DNA from: CAIVAT01 sp964525995
GTDB lineage: Bacteria; Bacteroidota; Bacteroidia; Bacteroidales; FEN-979
Direction of reading: 5' to 3'
NCBI GenBank assembly: GCA_964525995.1
Contig: CAZGIM010000015.1
Location: 1-64,000 of the forward strand
Length of the DNA stretch: 64,000 nucleotides
The notes under the pieces are model-generated. The model worked only from the letters and a program-made list of their open reading frames with translations. It was not told where the DNA came from and ran no database searches. This document shows positions 1 to 6,421 of the stretch, in pieces. Positions within the stretch are counted from its first letter, which is position 1, and each line of letters starts with the position of its first letter. Position numbers and translations under genes: made by a program.

Positions 1-19
1 CGTTGAACAACAATACTCT

Positions 20-484
20 TTAACTTTTTTGTCTTAATGATGGGGAGTAGTTCATGGTATTAGGTCCTTTTGCGATAAAATAAAATTCTTTACCGTTCTT
101 TCTATTTGATGGGTGACCTACAATATCATCTCTAATCTCTTTTGTTTTTTGATTAAAGTTAAACTCATTGAAAAAATCATTAATTCTTTTTGAATTACCC
201 AATTTCATTACTAAATATATTTGAAATGCAGCATTTTGTTGGCAGTAAAGGGATTGTAAAATTCCATAAATATAAAGAGTCGATCTTCTTGGAAATAGTT
301 TTTCGTCAAGAGTCATAAATTCTTCTATTGCGAATTGGGTGTCCTCAATTGCGTCGAGAGATGTGAACACTTTGGTATAATTATCAATTTTATCAAAAAA
401 AGATTTTTGAAAAAGTTCATGATGAATTTTCTCATTCAATTCAATAACTTGCTGACGTATCATTTTTTTAAATATATAGCACAT
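20..484 (-). CDS. hypothetical protein, function unknown
   Basis: This is a complete 154-residue reading frame that I do not recognise. It has no signal peptide or membrane segment and looks cytoplasmic. It is rich in Phe, Asn and Lys, and near residues 117-127 it carries a conserved-looking patch (IRDDIVGHPSNR). On its strand a purine tract AAGGAGG lies only two bases before the first ATG. The next in-frame ATG (residue 8) is 21 bases further on, so the start is uncertain. The base composition is more AT-rich than most of the window. The array of short direct repeats at 706-858 lies upstream of it and could be regulatory. The product may be a truncated relative of a longer protein. Confidence 0.55.
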   Translation of the reverse strand: MCYIFKKMIRQQVIELNEKIHHELFQKSFFDKIDNYTKVFTSLDAIEDTQFAIEEFMTLDEKLFPRRSTLYIYGILQSLYCQQNAAFQIYLVMKLGNSKRINDFFNEFNFNQKTKEIRDDIVGHPSNRKNGKEFYFIAKGPNTMNYSPSLRQKS

Positions 485-705
485 AACCTCCTTACACCCC
501 CAACTCCCTTTCTCCTATCAGATTTTGACAGCGGATGTAAGGCGAATGATCTGTTGATCCTGTACGCTGCCGTAGATGTAAATAGGCGAATAATAGCTAT
601 CTGAAGGTGGGTCTTGTAAATTTTGGTTATAGCAAATGTAGGAAGTAATATTGAACATAATAAAGTTTTTCGAATATATTTTTTTCAGGAGGGAACAGTA
701 TAATC

Positions 706-777
706 ATTTCAGTTCAACATGAGAGTTGTGTATGGCTATTTCAGTTAAACCATGTTTACCTGTATAGGTATTTCAGT
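706..777 (+). repeat. three direct repeats ATTTCAGT(T/A), 32-base period
   Basis: The 9-mer ATTTCAGTT occurs at 706-714 and 738-746, and ATTTCAGTA at 770-778. Each is exactly 32 bases from the last, about three helical turns. The first two copies are also followed by similar sequence (CAACATG and AAACCATG). Such spacing would place all copies on one face of the DNA, as in operator or iteron arrays. The function is inference. Confidence 0.6.
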
Positions 778-818
778 ATAGGACAAAGGAAAGGAGACCG
801 GTTCATACAGGACGTAAT

Positions 819-858
819 CTTAGACCAGACTTAGACAAGTCTTAGGCCACTCTTAGAC
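819..858 (+). repeat. four direct repeats CTTAGAC, 11-base period
   Basis: CTTAGAC starts at 819, 830 and 852, and a degenerate copy (CTTAGGC) at 841. The period is exactly 11 bases. The array follows directly after the 32-base-period ATTTCAGT array and ends in a run of A. A binding array for a regulatory protein is one reading. Nothing in the sequence identifies the protein. Confidence 0.6.
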
Positions 859-989
859 AAAAAAAGGTTTTAATGGGAATCCTGAACCCGACGAATCGCT
901 CTTTACACTTGATACTTCAAGTTATCTTTCAGGACATACAAAGATACAAATATTTCCTGCTTTCTGTTCTCAAAAAACACGTTGAACCT

Positions 990-1028
990 GTTCAATCGTA
1001 AATCGTAAATCATGTTCAATCGTAAATC
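990..1028 (+). repeat. CGTAAAT dispersed repeat, copy 1
   Basis: GTTCAATCGTAAATC occurs twice (990-1004 and 1014-1028) with an extra GTAAATC between them. The 30 bases at 997-1026 match the reverse complement of 4095-4124 with one mismatch, so this is a dispersed intergenic repeat present in both orientations. Confidence 0.75.
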
Positions 1029-1322
1029 TTAAACGGTCTCTAAATTTAAACCTGCGCTTACCCTGTGTACAAACTTCTTTTTCGACCATCTTCATCGTCC
1101 CCTGGCTGTGGCTGAAAATATTTTTAATCGCGATCTCCGTTGCCGTCACCATCCATTTATCGGTCATCAAAACAAGCAGGAGTGACGGGACCTGATAAAC
1201 GGATGATCATACCATTGTCAAAGTTAAAAGTCAAAAAGAGGAAATAAAGCAATCCCGGGTTGACCTATTATTTTATAATTCTCGCTTTATTATACGATAC
1301 CCTTCGACAGGATTACGCGCTA

Positions 1323-1814
1323 TTACAACAATCCGGCGTTTTTAAGGATCTCGCGGAGTTTTGGCTGGTGATCGGAATAATCACGCAGGACTTCGAGAAG
1401 TTTCATGTTGTCTTTCTTCAAAGGTGCGAGCGAAAGTTTTCTGTCCCAGAAAGCGAAACCTAGTACCGATACCATCATGGTGGTGAAGATCCCGATAATG
1501 GCCCATAAAAAATTGAATAACTGGTCGAAACGCTTGTCAATGGCATCAAAACGCTTGTCAATGGCATCAAAACGCTTGTCAATAGCATCAAACTGCTTGT
1601 CAACGGATTCAAAGCGTTTGTCGACTGACTCGAAGCGGGCATTCATCTCAGATCTCAGGGAAGAGATTTCTTTTTCAGTTCTGATGAGCCTGTCCCGGTC
1701 ATCGAGGGTAAACGGAATTTCCTTAACCTCGGCTTTCACAAACACCGGGAGGGAACAAAAAAGGATCGTTACAATTTGTCTGAGCTTTTTCATTTTCATC
1801 AGGATTAAGTTCAT
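1323..1814 (-). CDS. small coiled-coil membrane protein with heptad tandem repeats
   Basis: The 163-residue protein begins with a likely signal peptide or anchor (about residues 8-28, ending VKAEV). A long heptad region follows in which FDAIDKR/FESVDKR recurs about six times (about residues 61-103). After it come one strongly hydrophobic segment (about 108-130) and a basic/polar tail. The heptads are encoded by near-identical 21-base tandem units. The layout suggests a periplasmic coiled coil (trimeric or dimeric rod) tethered to the inner membrane. No enzymatic motif is visible. Start choice is between residue 1 (ATG at 1814) and Met6 or Met8. An inverted repeat (GGATTAAG/CTTAATCC, 1802-1823) overlaps the first ATG. 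Confidence 0.65.
   Translation of the reverse strand: MNLILMKMKKLRQIVTILFCSLPVFVKAEVKEIPFTLDDRDRLIRTEKEISSLRSEMNARFESVDKRFESVDKQFDAIDKRFDAIDKRFDAIDKRFDQLFNFLWAIIGIFTTMMVSVLGFAFWDRKLSLAPLKKDNMKLLEVLRDYSDHQPKLREILKNAGLL
1528..1640 (-). repeat. 21-base tandem repeats inside the coiled-coil gene
   Basis: About five units of a 21-base sequence (core CGCTTGTCAATGGCATCAAA on the plus strand) are arrayed head to tail. The middle copies are nearly identical and the outer copies diverge. Each unit encodes one seven-residue heptad, so copy-number change would lengthen or shorten the coiled coil without a frameshift. Confidence 0.8.
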
Positions 1815-2097
1815 TGCTTAATCCGGAAACTATGCAAAGGTAATACGGTTTTTGAGGAAACATTTTAAATTGAGAAAATTCCTTCAGTTTCATGTAATTG
1901 TAAAATCGATAAAAGTAAAACTAAAGATGGTAGTGAATTGCGAAGCCATCACGAACACCCGGAGAAATTAAAATTATTGTGCGTAAATGGTAAAATAGCA
2001 AAATAGCGGGATGGTTAATTTATCCGGTGTACATATGCAACAGGCTGCCCGATTTTCCCTCCCGGAGGAAAGAATGTAAAAGTTTCAATATTAATCG

Positions 2098-2105
2098 TAC
2101 CTTTG
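2098..2105 (+). promoter_or_regulatory. -7 promoter box TACCTTTG for the acyl-CoA ligase gene
   Basis: It matches the Bacteroidota -7 consensus TAnnTTTG and lies 66 bases before the start codon at 2172, so the transcript would have a leader of roughly 60 bases that includes the hairpin at 2127-2150. Confidence 0.6.
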
Positions 2106-2126
2106 TGCCCGCAATTTCCTGAAGCG

Positions 2127-2155
2127 GCCCCCTCAAACGCTTGACGGGGCTTTTT
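2127..2155 (+). terminator. terminator-like hairpin in the leader of the acyl-CoA ligase gene
   Basis: GCCCC(2127-2131)-C-TCAA pairs with TTGA-C-GGGGC(2141-2150) around a four-base loop, with one internal C/C mismatch, and is followed directly by five T. It has the shape of an intrinsic terminator, yet it lies between the likely promoter (2098-2105) and the start codon (2172). It could therefore attenuate transcription of the ligase gene. Confidence 0.55.
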
Positions 2156-2171
2156 ATTAGATGGTTACCTG

Positions 2172-3827
2172 ATGGAACAAACACAACGATTGACCCTTCC
2201 TGCCTTTTTTGCAGAGACTCTTTCCCGCCATGCGAACCGGGATGCGCTGGCGCTTGTCGGTTCAAAGCCGATTACTTACCGGCAGACCGGTCAAAGTATC
2301 CGGGCCGTAATGGCGCTTCTGGAGAGACTGGGTATTACCCATGGTGACAAGGTTGCCATCCTGAGCACAAACCAGCCGAATTGGGCGATCGCCTATTTCG
2401 CCACCACCTTCATGGGTGCCGTGGTTGTTCCGCTGCTTCCCGATTTTATGTCTTCTGAAATTATTAAACTGATAGAACATGCCGAGGTAAAGACGGTTTT
2501 TGTCTCAGAGGGATTGGCACATAAGCTTAAGGGACACTCTTCTCAATTCGTACACTCGATTATTAAAATTGAAGATTTTTCCCTGACCGGAGCCGACCAG
2601 TCTGCTCCACCATTCGGTCAGAATGCCGTCTCTCTTCGGGAATACCCGGTTGACGAAGATGACCTGGCGGCAATCATTTATACTTCAGGTACCACGGGAA
2701 ATCCGAAAGGGGTCATGCTGACCCACCGCAATATTTGTGTTAATGCGATTCAGGGATATAAAATTCAAAATGTCAATGAATACGACCGGTTTCTTTCGAT
2801 CTTACCCCTTTCGCATACTTATGAAAATACACTGGGAATGATCCTCCCGATGTACCGGGGGGCCGTGGTCTATTTCCTGGGCCGTCCTCCCGTACCCTCA
2901 GTTCTGCTGCCGGCGCTTCAGAAGATTAAACCGACGACCATCCTGACGGTACCAATGATTATCGAAAAAATATTCAGGAGTAAAATTCTTCCGGTTTATA
3001 CAGGCACGGTCGGTATGAAGCTCCTTTATGCCATGGCGCCCGTACGAAAGATATTACACCGGATAGCAGCCCGAAAGCTGAAAAAGACCTTCGGAGGAAA
3101 AGTGAGATTTTTCGGTATCGGCGGCGCGAAACTGAATAAAACAGTCGAACGATTTCTGATCGAAGGCCATTTCCCGTATGCCGTGGGTTATGGATTGACT
3201 GAATGCGCTCCGCTGTTAGCCGGTTTCAATCCCGGAAATCCGCGTTTGCAGTCAACCGGACCGGTTTGCGTGGGAGTCGAGATGAAAATTGAGAATGCCG
3301 ATGCCGCCTCAGGCGAAGGAGAAATTTGGGTCAAAGGCCCGAATATTATGAAGGGATATTATAAGGAACCGGAGATGACCCGTGAAATCCTCAATCAGGA
3401 AGGATGGCTGAAAACCGGCGATTTAGGAGTATTCGATGACAGTGGATACCTCTCCATCAAGGGAAGGGTAAAAAGCGTGATTGTCAGGTCAAATGGCGAG
3501 AATATCTATCCCGAAGATATTGAATCGGTCATAAATAATTTTCGATTTGTCCTCGAATCCCTGGTCGTTGAACAAAGAGGACGACTGGTAGCCTATGTCC
3601 ATTTTAACCGTGACGAGATTGAACAACGCTACATTTATTTGAAAACGGAAATGGCCAATTATGTCGAGCAGAAAATTGAAGAATATCGCAGGGATTTGAA
3701 GGTTTACGTGAATGCCCGTGTCAACAAGTTCTCACAACTCCAGTTGGTGGTCAGTCAGCCCGACCCGTTCCAGAAAACAGCCACCCAAAAAATCAAGAGG
3801 TTTCTTTATACCGATAATCCCTCATAA
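2172..3827 (+). CDS. long-chain acyl-CoA synthetase (AMP-forming)
   Basis: This 551-residue member of the ANL (AMP-binding) superfamily activates a carboxylic acid, most likely a fatty acid, to acyl-AMP and then acyl-CoA. The P-loop-like A3 motif YTSGTTGNPKGVMLTH is at about residues 169-184, the A5 motif GYGLTECAP is near 340, and the adenylate-binding KTGDLG is near 415. A C-terminal domain follows with the hinge KGRVK and the catalytic-lysine region near the end (KTATQKIKRF). The C-terminal helix-rich insertion with EQKIEEYRRDLK is typical of bacterial FadD-like long-chain ligases. Length is normal. The start follows a -7 box and a leader hairpin. Exact chain-length preference cannot be read from sequence. 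Confidence 0.9.
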   Translation: MEQTQRLTLPAFFAETLSRHANRDALALVGSKPITYRQTGQSIRAVMALLERLGITHGDKVAILSTNQPNWAIAYFATTFMGAVVVPLLPDFMSSEIIKLIEHAEVKTVFVSEGLAHKLKGHSSQFVHSIIKIEDFSLTGADQSAPPFGQNAVSLREYPVDEDDLAAIIYTSGTTGNPKGVMLTHRNICVNAIQGYKIQNVNEYDRFLSILPLSHTYENTLGMILPMYRGAVVYFLGRPPVPSVLLPALQKIKPTTILTVPMIIEKIFRSKILPVYTGTVGMKLLYAMAPVRKILHRIAARKLKKTFGGKVRFFGIGGAKLNKTVERFLIEGHFPYAVGYGLTECAPLLAGFNPGNPRLQSTGPVCVGVEMKIENADAASGEGEIWVKGPNIMKGYYKEPEMTREILNQEGWLKTGDLGVFDDSGYLSIKGRVKSVIVRSNGENIYPEDIESVINNFRFVLESLVVEQRGRLVAYVHFNRDEIEQRYIYLKTEMANYVEQKIEEYRRDLKVYVNARVNKFSQLQLVVSQPDPFQKTATQKIKRFLYTDNPS

Positions 3828-3838
3828 GCAGGATTACA

Positions 3839-3854
3839 TGCCTGTCGACAGGCA
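3839..3854. repeat. 16-base perfect palindrome
   Basis: TGCCTGTCGACAGGCA is self-complementary over all 16 bases and lies 11 bases after the acyl-CoA ligase stop codon. There is no T run beside it, so it is not a classical terminator. It could be a transcript-end hairpin or a dimeric-protein site. Confidence 0.6.
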
Positions 3855-4030
3855 ACCGATAACCTGTATTGCCGCATTTTGTATGTTCGCATCCGATTTT
3901 TTGTTGATACCCGGGAGGCGCGTTACTCATGGATACACACCATGATGCCTTGCTGTGCAGCCTGCGTAAAAGCGGTCAGGCCAGCTTCCTGTAGATTTTA
4001 CCGCTCATTCTGACCCGGAAATATCCTTGC

Positions 4031-4038
4031 TATCTTTG
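4031..4038 (+). promoter_or_regulatory. -7 promoter box TATCTTTG for the alarmone synthetase gene
   Basis: It matches TAnnTTTG and lies 98 bases upstream of the ATG at 4136. The leader would include the CGTAAAT repeat copy at 4095-4124. Confidence 0.6.
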
Positions 4039-4094
4039 CGTTATAAAACCTGAGCGTCTGTTTAAATTTTGTTTTCAGAAGTACAGACTTTCTA

Positions 4095-4124
4095 TTTACG
4101 ATTGAACAGGATTTACGATTTACG
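4095..4124 (-). repeat. CGTAAAT dispersed repeat, copy 2 (inverted)
   Basis: The reverse complement matches 997-1026 at 29 of 30 bases. It lies in the presumed 5' leader of the alarmone synthetase gene, ending 11 bases before its start codon. Confidence 0.75.
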
Positions 4125-4135
4125 AATAACGTATA

Positions 4136-6073
4136 ATGATCAACGACCCTTTACTTCAATCTTCAGCGACAGCATCTATCGATATACTGCTTGATCACCC
4201 CGGGCTCTCGGGTTCAAAGTACTTGGTACGCAGGGCATTCGGACTGATGCTGAATCTGGCCAATTCCGAGGGAGAAGCAGGCTATGCCGATATGGTTGTT
4301 GAAACTTCCCGGATTGTACTCGATGAGATGAGGTTAGGAGTAGAATCGGTGCTCTGTTGCATTCTGAAAAATGTGACCGATAAAGGTACGGTTTCAAAAG
4401 AGGTGATCGTTGAGGAATATGGACTCTCCGTATGGACGCTGATCAGCGGTATCAGGAAACTTGAGCGGATCGATACCACAAAGTACAATACCAACCGGGA
4501 GAATTTCATCGGTTTGATTACCACCCTTTCCGATGATATCAGGGTGTTATTGATCAGGCTTGCCATGCGGCTATACGACATGCGGCATATCAACGATTAT
4601 GAGCCTGTAAAACGCTGCCTGATCACCGGTGAAACCAAAGCCTTGTATATACCGATCGCGCACAGGCTCGGACTGTATCAGATCAAGAATGAGTTGGAAG
4701 ACAGGGTCATGCACGTTAACGATCCGGTTATGTACATGGCGATAGCGCAAAAACTGGCCGCAACGAAAACCAATCGTGACTTGTACACGAGGGATTTCAT
4801 CCGGCCCATTGCACGCCGGCTGAAGGAACACGGATTTGATTGTGAGATCAAGAGCCGCGTTAAATCAATCCCTTCCATTCAACGGAAAATGATGACGCAA
4901 AAGGTCGAATTTGAAAAAGTTTATGACTTGTTTGCCATCCGGATCATTATCAATAAGGTGATCGAGAATGAGCCTGCCGACTGCTGGAAGGTTTATTCGC
5001 TGGTCACTGACATTTATACCCCCAACCCACGAAGGTTGCGTGACTGGATTTCTTTTCCCAAATCAAATGGATATGAATCATTGCATACCACGGTAATTGG
5101 GCCTGAAGGAAGGTGGGTTGAAGTCCAGATCCGCACACGGCGAATGGATGAGATTGCCGAGATGGGATACGCGGCGCACTGGAAATATAAAGGCGATGGA
5201 AAGGAAGGCCCGGGGGATTTGTTCAACCGCATCAGAGAACTCCTCGAAAAACCCGGGAAAGGATCTCACGATAAACCTGCCGACCGGGAAAAGAAAGCGC
5301 TTTATACCGACGACATCTTTATTTTCACTCCAAAAGGTGACCTGAAAAAGCTGAAATTCGGATATACCGTGCTCGACTTCGCTTTCGAAATACACTCGGA
5401 GATCGGTTTCACTTGTACCGGAGCCATTGTCAATGGGAAAATGGTCCCGCTCCGTTACACCCTGATGAATGGGGATACCGTCAGAATCCTGACCTCTAAA
5501 ACCCAGAAACCCAACAAAGGTTGGCTCGCGATTGTAAAAAGTCCCAGGAATCTGGCCCGTGTCAAACACGCGCTCAAGATGGAAGCCTACAAGGATTCGG
5601 ATTATGGAAAGGAGATCCTGAAAAATAAGGTTTTGCAGCTCGGTTATGAATTTACCGATCCCGTTGTGAATAAGCTCTCCGCTTACTTTAGTTGTGAAAA
5701 TATACTGGAACTTTACCAGCGATTCGGTGAAGGCAGGGGTGACCTCAGTAAAATTAAGAAAGTATTGTCAGAGACCGGCCCTGAACCCTCACCGGCAGTT
5801 CAAACTGCCGAACCATCCTTTGCCGAGAGTGTTTCAGAGATAAAAGCCGGGAAAGAGGACTTTGTGATCATTGATCCCGGAATCAAGTCGTTGCATTATC
5901 AGTTTGCCCGCTGCTGTAACCCGGTGCCCGGTACCAATATTTTTGCTTTTGTCAGCATCACCCAGGGAATCAGGATACACCGGACCTCCTGTTCCAATGC
6001 ACATCAACTTATTACAAAATATCCCTACCGGATTTTGGAAGCGCGCTGGAAAACCGGCAATCCGGATCAGTAA
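4136..6073 (+). CDS. relA: RelA/SpoT-family (p)ppGpp synthetase with degenerate hydrolase domain
   Basis: The 645-residue protein has the RSH layout. An N-terminal HD-like domain spans about 30-155. The synthetase domain spans about 235-353, with SIQRKM, catalytic YDLFAIR (Asp264), NGYESLHTTV and EVQIRT (Glu329). A TGS domain lies at about 392-455 and a zinc-finger/RIS-type domain at about 583-638 (CCNPVPG). The hydrolase ligands are lost: the usual HD pair reads K78-N79, the following ED pair reads T81-D82, and the distal Asp (LADRLHNMR in active enzymes) reads Met144. It should therefore make but not degrade (p)ppGpp. The synthetase acidic/basic signature is RLRD, the basic Rel/SpoT type rather than the acidic EFDD of E. 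coli RelA. The usual C-terminal ACT domain is missing, since the protein stops just after the zinc-finger domain. Confidence 0.9.
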   Translation: MINDPLLQSSATASIDILLDHPGLSGSKYLVRRAFGLMLNLANSEGEAGYADMVVETSRIVLDEMRLGVESVLCCILKNVTDKGTVSKEVIVEEYGLSVWTLISGIRKLERIDTTKYNTNRENFIGLITTLSDDIRVLLIRLAMRLYDMRHINDYEPVKRCLITGETKALYIPIAHRLGLYQIKNELEDRVMHVNDPVMYMAIAQKLAATKTNRDLYTRDFIRPIARRLKEHGFDCEIKSRVKSIPSIQRKMMTQKVEFEKVYDLFAIRIIINKVIENEPADCWKVYSLVTDIYTPNPRRLRDWISFPKSNGYESLHTTVIGPEGRWVEVQIRTRRMDEIAEMGYAAHWKYKGDGKEGPGDLFNRIRELLEKPGKGSHDKPADREKKALYTDDIFIFTPKGDLKKLKFGYTVLDFAFEIHSEIGFTCTGAIVNGKMVPLRYTLMNGDTVRILTSKTQKPNKGWLAIVKSPRNLARVKHALKMEAYKDSDYGKEILKNKVLQLGYEFTDPVVNKLSAYFSCENILELYQRFGEGRGDLSKIKKVLSETGPEPSPAVQTAEPSFAESVSEIKAGKEDFVIIDPGIKSLHYQFARCCNPVPGTNIFAFVSITQGIRIHRTSCSNAHQLITKYPYRILEARWKTGNPDQ

Positions 6074-6084
6074 AGAGGCACAAG

Positions 6085-6114
6085 AAAAAAAATGGCCTCC
6101 GATTCCGGAGGCCA
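6085..6114 (-). terminator. intrinsic terminator of the cold-shock gene
   Basis: TGGCCTCCG (6093-6101) pairs perfectly with CGGAGGCCA (6106-6114) across a four-base loop. On the minus strand the hairpin is followed by eight T (6085-6092). It ends transcription of the minus-strand cold-shock gene, and the stem could also help end the convergent alarmone synthetase transcript. Confidence 0.85.
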
Positions 6115-6145
6115 CCTGCAAGATTAAAATCCTTTGTGGTTAAGC

Positions 6146-6337
6146 TTATACCAGTTTAACATTTACAGCATTTAATCCTTTTCTTCCCTCGGTGAGATCA
6201 TAGGTAACTTCGTCGTTTTCCTTGATGCGGTCGATTAAACCAGAGGCGTGAACGAAATATTCCTTACCTGTTTCCGAGTCCATAATAAATCCAAATCCTT
6301 TTGACTCATTAAAGAATTTTACTTTTCCAGTTTTCAT
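6146..6337 (-). CDS. cold-shock domain protein
   Basis: A 63-residue single cold-shock domain binds single-stranded RNA/DNA and acts as an RNA chaperone. RNP1-like KGFGFI and RNP2-like YFVHAS are present, with the aromatic residues Phe8, Phe15 and Phe17 that stack on bases. I set the start at the ATG at 6337 (MKTGKVKFF). An in-frame ATG exists at 6370, but it overlaps the -7 box at 6368-6375 and adds residues foreign to the family. A terminator follows at 6085-6114, so the gene is monocistronic. Confidence 0.92.
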   Translation of the reverse strand: MKTGKVKFFNESKGFGFIMDSETGKEYFVHASGLIDRIKENDEVTYDLTEGRKGLNAVNVKLV

Positions 6338-6367
6338 AAAAATATTAGAATTAATAAATAATAGGTG

Positions 6368-6375
6368 CAAAGATA
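6368..6375 (-). promoter_or_regulatory. -7 promoter box TATCTTTG for the cold-shock gene
   Basis: It matches TAnnTTTG on the minus strand, about 30 bases before the ATG at 6337, and excludes the upstream in-frame ATG as a start. Confidence 0.65.
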
Positions 6376-6421
6376 TGAATAAAAAACCTTACTAAAACAA
6401 AATTCAAAAAAAAACCGGTGA

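Larger units (their letters stand above)
485..1322. other. gene-poor region with short phased and dispersed repeats
   Basis: No convincing gene is visible in this stretch of about 840 bases. It holds three copies of ATTTCAGT(T/A) at 32-base spacing, four copies of CTTAG(AC) at 11-base spacing, and a CGTAAAT-based repeat. A minus-strand frame of 46 codons at 518-658 ends in a plausible tail (IIRLTSAVKI) but cannot be called a gene from sequence alone. Confidence 0.6.
1815..2171. other. intergenic region with promoter and leader hairpin
   Basis: No gene is seen in this 357-base gap. It separates two divergently transcribed genes. The right end contains a -7 box at 2098-2105 and a strong hairpin with a T tail (2127-2155), both annotated separately. 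The remainder is AT-rich with no recognised structure. Confidence 0.6.
3828..4135. other. intergenic region with palindrome, promoter and dispersed repeat
   Basis: No gene is seen in this 308-base gap. It contains a 16-base perfect palindrome (3839-3854), a -7 box (4031-4038) and an inverted copy of the CGTAAAT repeat (4095-4124). Confidence 0.6.

Noticed and set aside
706..858. CRISPR-like array
   Set aside because: The repeated units are only 7-9 bases with 4 or 23 bases between, no repeat of 23-40 bases with unique spacers exists, and no cas gene is in the window.
970..1170. 66-codon minus-strand frame
   Set aside because: Its C-terminal third translates the CGTAAAT repeat, and the rest shows no recognisable protein features. 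I regard it as non-coding.
6338..6370. Longer cold-shock protein starting at 6370
   Set aside because: That ATG overlaps the -7 promoter box, so it would not be transcribed, and the added residues are not part of the fold.
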